A DNA stretch of 64,000 bases, taken from NCBI RefSeq assembly GCF_018223745.1, contig NZ_CP073653.1, positions 5,617,501-5,681,500 on the forward strand. The letters run 5' to 3'. Both the position numbers and the translations under genes were made by a program. This document shows, one piece after another, positions 27,780 to 35,692 of this stretch. The DNA comes from Clostridium beijerinckii (GTDB lineage Bacteria; Bacillota; Clostridia; Clostridiales; Clostridiaceae). A model generated the notes under the pieces. That model saw only the letters and a program-made list of their open reading frames with translations. It was not told the origin of the DNA and ran no database searches. Numbering within the stretch: position 1 is the stretch's first letter; each line of letters begins with the position of its first letter.

Positions 27780-28775
27780 CTATCGCCTCTTACTTGATGA
27801 ACTTTTTACAATTAGTTTGCATAATAGATTTTCTACTTGTTCAAACACTTCGCTAGTATCGCACTCTAACAAATTTGCAAAAAATCCACTCAATATTATG
27901 ATGTCACTATCAGGATATATACCCTGATAAGATTTAAGCATTTCCATAAACGTAATATAATTAGCTTCTCCATACGTAACTGTATTATCTTTTTTTCTTA
28001 ATTCCTGCTTAATTACATCTAAATCATCCCCGCCTGTATTTGCAAAAGCAATTTCTGAATAATTGCCTGCTAAAAGAAAATCATCTACTGTCTGACTACT
28101 CATAACCATTTCCTTGTTTATAATATTTTTATAGCTTCTAAATATTATTTCAACAGCTTTTAAAGAAAAAAGCCTAGTATATTCAGTTGCTCTGGGAGAT
28201 AAATATGATTCAATGGCATGAATTAATGCATTTATAGAGCTACTTATAAGCAGGTCTAGTGGCAATTTGCTTAGTAATTCTGTTATCATAACTGTACTAT
28301 CAGCATATAATTCATCTGCAACAAGGCTTACTTTCATATTATTTTCTTTTAATTGTAATTCAGAAACATTATTTACTTCACTTCCGATACCAAGTTTAGT
28401 TGGGACTAATACTAATTCTTTTTCTTTAATTATTTCTATCTTATTATTGTATAAATCTACAACTGGAGAAATATTTGTTAAGGAAAATATTTTTCCGATC
28501 TCTAAAATACATTTCTCGCCAATAGCAATAATCCTTTCATGAGATATTCTTCTAACATGTTCATACATACTCTCAACGATATCCTCAGACATATTTCCAA
28601 TTCCATAGTTCTCTTTAAACAGAACTGCTGCCTCATTTACATTAAATTTCAAGCAATTATTATATATTTCTTTTTCTGTAATTATCAAATCATCTTTGCC
28701 TATGTGAAATTCCTTACAAAAAGTTTTACAATCATTATATTTATATATCACAGGACCTAGCATTAATTGTCTCAT
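27780..28775 (-). CDS. degenerate 4-hydroxybutyrate dehydrogenase-family protein (probable pseudoenzyme)
   Basis: A 331-residue member of the iron-containing alcohol dehydrogenase family, closest by eye to clostridial 4-hydroxybutyrate dehydrogenase. The start is ATG 28775 with AAGGAGA upstream. The family frame is clear: RIIAIG, LVPTKLGIGSEVNNVSE, SSINALIHAIESYLSP, and YGEANYITF. The catalytic machinery is broken: the metal-ligand Asp of DALIH is Asn; the two later His ligands (active members have HALSYPIGG...HVPHG) are replaced in AFANTGGDDLDVIK...TVTYG; and the nucleotide loop GGGS is GEKC. It lies directly behind the patA terminator. It may be a decaying gene or have a non-catalytic role. 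The reading frame is intact. Confidence 0.75.
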   Translation of the reverse strand: MRQLMLGPVIYKYNDCKTFCKEFHIGKDDLIITEKEIYNNCLKFNVNEAAVLFKENYGIGNMSEDIVESMYEHVRRISHERIIAIGEKCILEIGKIFSLTNISPVVDLYNNKIEIIKEKELVLVPTKLGIGSEVNNVSELQLKENNMKVSLVADELYADSTVMITELLSKLPLDLLISSSINALIHAIESYLSPRATEYTRLFSLKAVEIIFRSYKNIINKEMVMSSQTVDDFLLAGNYSEIAFANTGGDDLDVIKQELRKKDNTVTYGEANYITFMEMLKSYQGIYPDSDIIILSGFFANLLECDTSEVFEQVENLLCKLIVKSSSSKRR

Positions 28776-28796
28776 AAGCACATATCTCCTTATCAT

Positions 28797-28829
28797 GAAA
28801 AAAATGCTATATACATTGATATATAGCAT
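28797..28829 (-). terminator. intrinsic terminator between patA and the pseudoenzyme gene
   Basis: ATGCTATATA (28804-28813) pairs perfectly with TATATAGCAT (28820-28829) over a 6-base loop. On the minus strand TTTTTTTC follows. Only about seven bases separate this T-run from the next gene's ribosome binding site, so the downstream gene has no room for a promoter of its own here. Confidence 0.85.
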
Positions 28830-28837
28830 CTTTACTT

Positions 28838-30193
28838 CTAAATATTAAATTCCTTTTTTGTATCTTCCAATGCTGCATCCATTCTCTCAATAACATTATC
28901 CATATCTTTTTTTGAAATAACAGCTGCTGGTTCAAAACGGATGCATTTAGCATTTACTAAAGTTCCTGCAGTCATAACGCCTCTTTTAAATAACCCCTTA
29001 GCAACAGAGTATCCTATATCACTTTCACGAAACTCTACAGCTAACATAAGTCCAGTACCTCTTACCTCATTTATAACTGTAGGATACTTCTTCCATAACA
29101 TTTCTAACCCTGACTTTAAATATTCACCTTTTTCTTTACATTGTCCTGGAACATCATTTTCTAGCATATATTTTATTGTAGCAAGCGCTGCTGAACAGCA
29201 AACTGGATTTCCTCCAAAAGTTGGTGATCCTAAAAGCCATGGATTGTCCACTAATTCTTCTGTCCACATTTTAGGTCTGCATATAATACCTGTTATTGGC
29301 ATTATTCCTCCACCAAACGCCTTACCAAAAGTCATGATATCAGGAGTTACACCTTCTGCTTCACACCTCCACATTGTTCCAGTCCTACCCATTCCAGTTT
29401 GAATTTCATCAAATATTAGAGCAACTCCATATTCATCGCATATTTCACGAACTTCTTGTAAATAACCTTCTGGTGGAATGATAATCCCTGCTTCACCTTG
29501 TATTGGCTCTAATATAACAGCTGCAACTCTCTCGCCTACTGCATATAGATTACTTATAGCTTTCCTTATATCTTCTGCATTTCCATATTCAACGTGTTGA
29601 ACTTGCTGTACCATTGGTGTATACGGCACTCTGTATGTGCTCTTCCCCCCCATTGAAATAGCTCCCATTGATTTACCATGAAACGCTCCTACTGTTGAAA
29701 TGTACCATCTTCCACCTGTTGCGATTCTTGCAAGCTTTAATGCCATTTCTACTGCTTCTGCTCCTCCATTAGTGAAAAAGCAATATTCTAAATCTCCCGG
29801 CGTAATTTCAGCAACTGCTTTTGCAAGATATCCTCTTAATGGATCTAATAATTCTTGTGAATGTAATGCTTGATGATCGAGCTGTGCTTTTACAACATCA
29901 AGTATTTCCTCATTTCTATGCCCACATGTATAAATTCCAAATCCACCTAGACAATCTATAAATTCTTCTCCATATAATCCTGTGCAATATGCTCCCTGAT
30001 CTGTCCATTCTACAACTGCTGCATTTGTTGATACTGATTTTCTGTATTTAAGCCATCCTGGACTTACATAGTTATCAAAATAATTTATTGTATCCTTTGT
30101 AATTGATTCTTTTTCCTCGTTTGTTAATCCATCGCTTTTTATATATCCTATAACTCTGTTTAAATCTTCAACAATTTGTTCTCTTTGTGCCAT
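28838..30193 (-). CDS. patA: putrescine aminotransferase
   Basis: A 451-residue class III PLP aminotransferase. The start is ATG 30193 (MAQREQIVEDLN) with GGGAG upstream; longer frames lack a site. It shares PatA (YgjG) hallmarks: YRKSV, FIDCLGGFGIYTCGHRN, LHSQELLDPLR, SGAFHGKS-like VGAFHGKSMGA, and EPIQGEAGIIIPP. PLP residues are Asp262 (FDEIQTGMGRTG) and Lys291 (TFGKAFGGG). The enzyme moves an amino group from putrescine to 2-oxoglutarate, giving 4-aminobutanal/1-pyrroline. Neighbouring pot genes and an aminoaldehyde dehydrogenase support the assignment. Related diamines such as cadaverine are also possible substrates. Confidence 0.9.
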   Translation of the reverse strand: MAQREQIVEDLNRVIGYIKSDGLTNEEKESITKDTINYFDNYVSPGWLKYRKSVSTNAAVVEWTDQGAYCTGLYGEEFIDCLGGFGIYTCGHRNEEILDVVKAQLDHQALHSQELLDPLRGYLAKAVAEITPGDLEYCFFTNGGAEAVEMALKLARIATGGRWYISTVGAFHGKSMGAISMGGKSTYRVPYTPMVQQVQHVEYGNAEDIRKAISNLYAVGERVAAVILEPIQGEAGIIIPPEGYLQEVREICDEYGVALIFDEIQTGMGRTGTMWRCEAEGVTPDIMTFGKAFGGGIMPITGIICRPKMWTEELVDNPWLLGSPTFGGNPVCCSAALATIKYMLENDVPGQCKEKGEYLKSGLEMLWKKYPTVINEVRGTGLMLAVEFRESDIGYSVAKGLFKRGVMTAGTLVNAKCIRFEPAAVISKKDMDNVIERMDAALEDTKKEFNI

Positions 30194-30219
30194 AATAATT
30201 ACTCCCTTTCTAAAATCAA

Positions 30220-30260
30220 AACGACGCATTACAATGATTTTAAATCAGTAATACGTCGTT
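30220..30260. promoter_or_regulatory. dyad before patA (operator or leader hairpin)
   Basis: AACGACGCATTAC (30220-30232) is inverted as GTAATACGTCGTT (30248-30260) with one mismatch and a 15-base spacer. It ends about 12 bases before the patA ribosome binding site, inside the divergent patA/luxR region (30194-30540), and is notably GC-richer than its surroundings. It could be a regulator site or a structured leader. Confidence 0.5.
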
Positions 30261-30540
30261 GTATTTAATCTATTTTCTTTATTGATATTATTATAAATCA
30301 AATGCCCTAGTTAAAACAATTCTCTCAATGTATGGTTATTGCATTATTTTAGAAGTACGTATACTACTTTATAAGTATCTTCTTTCCTTGTTAGTATATA
30401 CTTACAATAATATTTAAGTATTATAACTACATGTACAATTTATGTAATTTATGGTAAAATACCTTTAATAATCTCGCATATTTATAGAATATTTATGCAG
30501 ATATAAATATTAGTAATATATAGTTATGGAAGGTATCTAT

Positions 30541-31293
30541 ATGCAAAATAATGAATTTCTATTAATAAATAATATAATTTATCAGATATATAGCATTCCG
30601 GATTTTGATACAATGAAAATAACATTTTTGAACCTACTAAAAATGTTAATTCCTAATACAGCCTCCAGTATTTTAATGGCTGACCATACTAATTCGAAGA
30701 ACTTGGTATGTGATCCCATCTGTGTCCCTGAGGTTTACTCAGATACTGAAAAAAATTACCTTTTAAATGAAGATGAAGATTATACTCGTTGGGTAATGTT
30801 GAGCGGACAATGCCTACTTATTCGTGAAAGCGATTTAATGCCTGAAGAAGAGAGAGTGAAAACAGTACTATATAAGAAATGCTACGAGCCATTTAGGCTT
30901 CATTACTCATTACAATTAAATCTCGTATATAATGATTTATTTTTAGGAGTTCTCACAATTTATCGTAGACGAGAAGAAGGAGATTTTACCTCCGATGAGA
31001 TGTTCATTGTAAAGGCCTTTAGCGATCATCTCAATCTTCGCTTTTATGAATATTATACAAAGGATTCAAAAAATTCTTCCAATATATCGTTCTCTATGGC
31101 AAATCTAGCCTCGAAGTATAATTTAACGAATCGTGAAGTAGAAGTTTTACAATTAATTTTTCAGGATATGAATAATGATGAAATTGCTAACAAACTTTAT
31201 ATAAGTGGATATACACTAAAAAAACACATTCAGAATTTATACCGCAAATTCAATGTGTCTACTAAATGGAACTTGTTAAAATTTAGAGAATAA
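30541..31293 (+). CDS. LuxR-type transcriptional regulator (first paralogue)
   Basis: A 250-residue protein starting at ATG 30541, with GGAAGG 7 bases upstream; the ATG at 30526 has no such site. The N-terminal two-thirds look like a GAF-type sensor (FLLINNIIYQIYSIPDF, then LGVLTIYRRREEGDFTSDEMF). Residues about 195-250 form a LuxR/GerE helix-turn-helix (LTNREVEVLQLIF, NNDEIANKLYISGYTLKKHI, LYRKFNVS). It is divergent from patA. It shares layout and local motifs with the gene at 39467-40228, e.g. RESD, KKYFEP/KKCYEP, TLKKH. It likely senses a polyamine-related or energy signal and controls this island; that is inference. Confidence 0.88.
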   Translation: MQNNEFLLINNIIYQIYSIPDFDTMKITFLNLLKMLIPNTASSILMADHTNSKNLVCDPICVPEVYSDTEKNYLLNEDEDYTRWVMLSGQCLLIRESDLMPEEERVKTVLYKKCYEPFRLHYSLQLNLVYNDLFLGVLTIYRRREEGDFTSDEMFIVKAFSDHLNLRFYEYYTKDSKNSSNISFSMANLASKYNLTNREVEVLQLIFQDMNNDEIANKLYISGYTLKKHIQNLYRKFNVSTKWNLLKFRE

Positions 31294-31390
31294 CCTTACT
31301 TTAAGGACGCTACAAAGTACCCGAAATGTAAAAATACTTGCAGTGCAGAAATATTTTAAATTTACTACAAAAATCAGAAATAGAATATAT

Positions 31391-31642
31391 GTGAAGAAGT
31401 ATGTAAAGTGATAGCAGCACAAAGAAAGAGAATACATATATGTGGAGCAGGCATTGAAAAATAAGCTGCCGTAATATCTTAATGGGAAGTTGTTCCGCTT
31501 TTGCTTGTCCTGCGCTTGTCACAGGAGCATGCAGAAGTGGTGCAACTTTCCATTTAGATATTCTCAGCGAAATTTTTCACAGTCCTGAGGAACATATATG
31601 TATTCTCTTTCGGTTGTTCTCGCTTCACTTTATATTCTTCAC
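31391..31642. repeat. 250-bp imperfect palindrome between convergent genes
   Basis: The two halves, about 125 bp each around centre 31517, are inverted copies at roughly three-quarters identity by eye. Perfect blocks include AAAGAGAATACATATATG (31425-31442) against CATATATGTATTCTCTTT (31593-31610). AATATCTTAATGGGAAGTTG (31472-31491) matches its partner at 18 of 20. It separates the convergent luxR and aldehyde dehydrogenase genes and is richer in GC than other spacers. Flanking sequence at 31322-31361 resembles a segment near 21200. It could be a miniature transposable element or a large terminator-like fold. Confidence 0.65.
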
Positions 31643-31652
31643 AAAACCAATT

Positions 31653-33134
31653 TTAATGTTCGTACCAGCCAATTGGTCCTGGGGTTAAATTAATGTTTAT
31701 TTGTTTTATTTCTTGGTATTCTTCTAAACCGTGGACACCTAGTTCTCTACCATATCCACTCATTTTATATCCTCCCCATGGTGCTTCGTTGAAAGTTGGA
31801 TTATAACAATTAATCCACGTGATACCTGCTCTAATTTCCTTTATTACTTTTAATGCTATAGTTCCATCTGATGTAAATACTGCTCCTGCTAAACCGTAGA
31901 TTGTATCATTAGCTAAGGCTATAGCTTCCTCTTCTGTTTTAAATGTTTGAATTGTTACAACTGGTCCAAAGATTTCTTCTTTTACAATTGTCATATCTGA
32001 AGTACAGTTGTCGAATATAGTTGGTCTCACATAATATCCTTCTGCACATTCTCCTTCTGTGTATCTTTCTCCACCACAAACTAGGGTTGCACCTTCATTC
32101 TTACCTATCTCAATATATTTTAATACTGTTTCCATATGTTCTTTTGAAACTAACGGACCCATATCTGGATTATTTACTGGATTTCCTATAGTCATTGCAT
32201 TTGCTTTTTCTGCAAGACGTGCTACAAACTTATCCTTAATTGACTCCTCGATAATAATACGAGAACCTGCTGAACAAACTTCACCTTGATTAAAGAATAT
32301 ACCAACCATGGCCCATTCAACTGCTCCTTCAAAGTCCGCATCTGCAAAAATAATATTTGGTGATTTCCCCCCAAGTTCTAGGCCAACTTTTTTAAGGTTT
32401 CCTACAGCAGCTCTTGCAATACTTTGTCCTACTTCTGTGCTTCCTGTGAAAGTAACCATGTCTATATCATTACTTTCAGCTATTTCCTGCCCTACAGTTC
32501 CACCTGAACCTAATACCAAATTAACAGATCCCTTTGGAAGCCCTATTTCATCAAATATTTCAAATAATGCAATTGTTGATAAAGGAGTATTTGAGCTAGG
32601 TTTAAATACGACACTGTTTCCTGCCGCAATAGCTGGCGCTAACTTCCAAACTGCCATTAAAAATGGGTAGTTCCATGGAGTGATTTGTCCACATACCCCT
32701 ACTGGTTCATGCACTGTATATGAGTGCATTTGCCCAAATCCATCATTTACATCATAAACTCCTCCATATGGTTTTGTGATTAAGCCTGCATAATATCTAA
32801 AACAATGAATTCCGTCATCTATGTCACCTTCTGCCTCACGAAGAGGTTTTCCATTATCTATTGTATCGAGCATTGCAAATTTATCTCTTTTTTCTGCTAT
32901 CTTATCTGCAATTTGTAAAAGAATATCAGCACGAGCTTGTGCATTCATTCTCCTCCATTCACCTTTTCCATAAAAAGATTCTTTTGCAGCTGCAATTGCT
33001 AGCTTAGTATCCTCAATCCCGCCTTCTGTTGTCTTTGCAATTACTTGTCCATTAGCTGGATTTATTACATCTCTCGTTTTTTTAGAAGTAGCTTCTACCC
33101 ATTCACCATTGATGTACATCTTTTTAATTTCCAT
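31653..33134 (-). CDS. aminoaldehyde (betaine/4-aminobutanal-type) dehydrogenase
   Basis: A 493-residue NAD(P)-dependent aldehyde dehydrogenase. The start is ATG 33134 (MEIKKMYINGEW) with AGAGGAAGAGATATT upstream. Catalytic Cys287 (NQGEVCSAGSR), Glu253 (LELGGKSPN) and the cofactor region ITPWNYPFLMAVWKLAPAIA plus TGSTEVG are intact. The overall sequence, including the C-terminal GWYEH tail, resembles GbsA-like betaine aldehyde dehydrogenases, which often accept aminoaldehydes. Next to patA and potABCD, the likely job is 4-aminobutanal to 4-aminobutyrate. Betaine aldehyde remains possible. Confidence 0.88.
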   Translation of the reverse strand: MEIKKMYINGEWVEATSKKTRDVINPANGQVIAKTTEGGIEDTKLAIAAAKESFYGKGEWRRMNAQARADILLQIADKIAEKRDKFAMLDTIDNGKPLREAEGDIDDGIHCFRYYAGLITKPYGGVYDVNDGFGQMHSYTVHEPVGVCGQITPWNYPFLMAVWKLAPAIAAGNSVVFKPSSNTPLSTIALFEIFDEIGLPKGSVNLVLGSGGTVGQEIAESNDIDMVTFTGSTEVGQSIARAAVGNLKKVGLELGGKSPNIIFADADFEGAVEWAMVGIFFNQGEVCSAGSRIIIEESIKDKFVARLAEKANAMTIGNPVNNPDMGPLVSKEHMETVLKYIEIGKNEGATLVCGGERYTEGECAEGYYVRPTIFDNCTSDMTIVKEEIFGPVVTIQTFKTEEEAIALANDTIYGLAGAVFTSDGTIALKVIKEIRAGITWINCYNPTFNEAPWGGYKMSGYGRELGVHGLEEYQEIKQININLTPGPIGWYEH

Positions 33135-33201
33135 AATATCTCTTCCTCTCATTTAATTAATATAAGATCTCTCAACTTATTTTTGCCACCAATTTATTTT
33201 G

Positions 33202-33216
33202 CTGTGAATTTCACAG
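33202..33216. promoter_or_regulatory. perfect 15-bp palindrome upstream of the aldehyde dehydrogenase
   Basis: CTGTGAATTTCACAG is perfectly symmetrical around 33209. It lies 70-85 bp before the aldehyde dehydrogenase start, between the start and the four-repeat array. It resembles Crp/Fnr-family half-sites (TGTGA/TCACA) but with shorter spacing. The regulator is unknown. Confidence 0.45.
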
Positions 33217-33284
33217 ATTAATTTCTATTAACAATTAATTTCAAATTCTAATAAAATATCTGTAGCTCCCGATTTTTTAAGGAT

Positions 33285-33386
33285 ATTCTGAAGAATATAT
33301 ATGGTACAGAATACTTATTCTTAAGAATATTTATGGTAATATTCCGAAGAATATATATTCTAATATTCTCAAGAATATTTGTGGTA
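33285..33386. repeat. four tandem 22-bp dyad repeats (candidate operator array)
   Basis: Copies of ATTCTnAAGAATATWTRTGGTA occur at 33285-33306, 33317-33338, 33341-33358 (3' half diverged) and 33365-33386. Each contains the near-palindrome ATTCTNAAGAAT. Dyad centres are spaced 32, 24 and 24 bp. The array lies 150-250 bp upstream of the aldehyde dehydrogenase start and just after the amidohydrolase stop. It looks like a multi-site binding region for an activator or repressor. Spacers are too short and irregular for CRISPR. Confidence 0.7.
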
Positions 33387-33412
33387 GCCCTTATTAGTTT
33401 ATTCCATACTTA

Positions 33413-34792
33413 TCATTGCTCCCAATTCCACATAAGACACTTATCTTTAATAGTTTTCCCTGCACTTATATCCAATACTTCTTTCCCTTTTACTGTAATA
33501 ACTCCATTTACAAAAACATATTCAATGCTTTCTGGCCTTGTGTCTGTGGCTCCAAAGCATGGATAATCTGCTCTATCTTCTATTATTTTCGCATCAAATA
33601 TTAAAATATCTGCATCAGCTCCAACTCCAATAAATCCTTTATTTATTAATCCTAAGCGTTTTGCCGGCATGTATGTGCATCGTCTTATAGCATCTATTAA
33701 AGTGATTCTATGCTGCTCTCTTACCATAGTTTTAAAAAATTTAGGATATGTCCCTGCATCTTGGGGATGACCTGGGACTCCAGCATCGTATAATGTTCCC
33801 GCATCTGTAGAGACCATTACATAAGGTTTTTCTAGGATTTCAAATACTTCATATTCCTCTCCTACCATGCCTATGACCGTATCATCCGGATAATTTCGTC
33901 TAAGTTCTTCATAAATTTCTTTGGTTAATCTCTTACCTTTATATTTACCAGTCCCAGCTATTAAGCTGCTATAATCGCATCCCCACTTTTCTATGCAGCC
34001 TTCATCAAAAACAGCACTTCCAATGGAAGTCGCAAATCCACTATACATTCCGCTATCTACAGATATATCTAGCCCTTCAGCTAAAGCTTCTTCTATCATA
34101 TGAAGAGCTTCTGTTGCCATTCCCATTCCAAACTGGTAAGTTAGATGAGATATATTTACAGCTGCACCTGTTTTTCTAGTTATATCAATAGCTTCTCTTA
34201 AGCTAGAAAGGCCACCATAGGAGTCTGACCTTGTATGAATTGATACTAACTTTCCATATTGGGCTGCAACTTTTGCTAGTTCTAATACTTCCTTCCTTGA
34301 GCTTCCAGGAACATATTCAAGTCCGAATGATAATCCGCTGACTCCAAATTCAAATGCTTCTTCAAGGATAACCTTCATCTTTTCAACTTCTTCATCGCTG
34401 GATGATTTATATCTATCAGTAACCCCAACTTGTTCTCTCAGAGTAGTATGTCCAATTTGTTCTATTTGATTGATTAAAAAACTATCATATTTATTGTAGA
34501 ATTCCTTAATATTTTCTGGAGACATTCCACAATTACCATTGTATACTGTAGTAACTCCCATGGCTGCTAGCACTCTAGCACAATCTAAGTCCCCCTCTAC
34601 ATGAGCATGAATATCTATAATACCTGGACATACTGTTTTGCCTCTTACATCTAATTCAATGTTACCTTCCATATCTTCTCTTGTTATAGCTCTTATTTTT
34701 CCATTTAGAATTCCAATATTAGCAATAGTACTCTTTTTTCGCTTTGGATCTATTATGGTTCCATTCTTAATAACAACATCATATTTAATCAT
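33413..34792 (-). CDS. D-aminoacylase-family amidohydrolase
   Basis: A 459-residue metal-dependent hydrolase of the N-acyl-D-amino-acid deacylase/dihydroorotase superfamily. Seen: the N-terminal beta-sandwich VVIKNGTIIDPKRK, the metal motif IDIHAHVEGD (His62, His64), Cys88 in YNGNCGMSP (the bridging Cys of D-aminoacylases), GLEYVPGSSRKEV, SIHTRSD, NISHLTYQFG and ARRLGL-like AKRLGLINKGFIGVGADADI. The family cleaves amide bonds of N-acyl amino acids. Sitting directly after potDABC and before the aldehyde dehydrogenase, it may deacylate an acylated polyamine or a related compound; that substrate idea is inference. Confidence 0.82.
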   Translation of the reverse strand: MIKYDVVIKNGTIIDPKRKKSTIANIGILNGKIRAITREDMEGNIELDVRGKTVCPGIIDIHAHVEGDLDCARVLAAMGVTTVYNGNCGMSPENIKEFYNKYDSFLINQIEQIGHTTLREQVGVTDRYKSSSDEEVEKMKVILEEAFEFGVSGLSFGLEYVPGSSRKEVLELAKVAAQYGKLVSIHTRSDSYGGLSSLREAIDITRKTGAAVNISHLTYQFGMGMATEALHMIEEALAEGLDISVDSGMYSGFATSIGSAVFDEGCIEKWGCDYSSLIAGTGKYKGKRLTKEIYEELRRNYPDDTVIGMVGEEYEVFEILEKPYVMVSTDAGTLYDAGVPGHPQDAGTYPKFFKTMVREQHRITLIDAIRRCTYMPAKRLGLINKGFIGVGADADILIFDAKIIEDRADYPCFGATDTRPESIEYVFVNGVITVKGKEVLDISAGKTIKDKCLMWNWEQ

Positions 34793-34890
34793 TAACTCAC
34801 CCTCTTATTCAAGTTAGTAAACCTTTATTCCTTATTATCTTCATGAACGTGAAAATAAATAACAGACAAATATTCCGTTCTACTATTCTC

Positions 34891-35691
34891 TTATTGTGAC
34901 TTAAGCTTCCTAACTTGAAATGCAGTATTTAAAGCTATAATTATAATAGTTATAACCATTATTACTGTGGATAAAGCATTTACTTCTGGTGTTACTCCAG
35001 TCTTTACCATGGAGAAAATTTTAAGTGGAAGTGTTGTACTTCCTGGTCCAGCTGTAAAGAAGCTAATTACAACATCATCAATAGATAATGAAAATGCCAG
35101 CATAGCACCAGACAAAACTCCTGGCATTATGAGCGGTAACGTTACTCTCCAGAAAGTCACAATCCTATTTGCACCTAAATCCATAGCTGCTTCTTCAAGA
35201 TATTTATCAAATCCAGCAAGTCTTGCTCTCACTGTTATTACAACAAAAGGAATACTGAAAGTAATGTGAGATAAAGTAATACTAATTAATCCTAAAGGAA
35301 TACTAAGAACTGAATATATTGAAAGTAGAGCAATACCAAGTACTACTTCTGGAATTACTATAGGGATGTATAATAATTTATCTATTACATCTCTTCCTCT
35401 AAATCTGTATTTACTTAGCCCTATAGCACCAATAGTTCCTATAATAGTTGAAATAATAGTACTTATAATCCCAATAATCAAAGTATTTGAAAGCGCCTCC
35501 ATTAAAGTTCTATTTTTGAAGAAGGTCCCATACCATTGAAAAGTGAAATTTTCGAAAGTAATATTTAACTTTGAAGTATTAAATGAAAAAATAATTACAT
35601 AAAAGATAGGAAGATATAAAAATAAGAAAACAAGATAAATATAAATATTTTTAAATATTCTAGATATATTCTTTTTCTGCATCTTTGTCAT
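34891..35691 (-). CDS. potC: spermidine/putrescine ABC transporter permease PotC
   Basis: A 266-residue permease with about six membrane helices. The N-terminal ISRIFKNIYIYLVFLFLYLP and the FNTSKLNITFENFTFQWY segment are typical of PotC. The coupling loop is EEAAMDLGANRIVTFWRVTLP. It starts one base after the potB stop, with GGAGGTATGTAAA as ribosome binding site overlapping the potB end. Confidence 0.93.
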   Translation of the reverse strand: MTKMQKKNISRIFKNIYIYLVFLFLYLPIFYVIIFSFNTSKLNITFENFTFQWYGTFFKNRTLMEALSNTLIIGIISTIISTIIGTIGAIGLSKYRFRGRDVIDKLLYIPIVIPEVVLGIALLSIYSVLSIPLGLISITLSHITFSIPFVVITVRARLAGFDKYLEEAAMDLGANRIVTFWRVTLPLIMPGVLSGAMLAFSLSIDDVVISFFTAGPGSTTLPLKIFSMVKTGVTPEVNALSTVIMVITIIIIALNTAFQVRKLKSQ

Positions 35692-35692
35692 T

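Noticed and set aside
31482..31688. Small plus-strand frame in the palindromic region
   Set aside because: It lies inside the large inverted repeat and overlaps the aldehyde dehydrogenase end; no initiation site or protein-like features.
33285..33386. Short CRISPR array
   Set aside because: Repeats are only 22 bp, the intervals between copies are 2 to 10 bases rather than 30-plus, one copy is diverged, and no cas genes are present.
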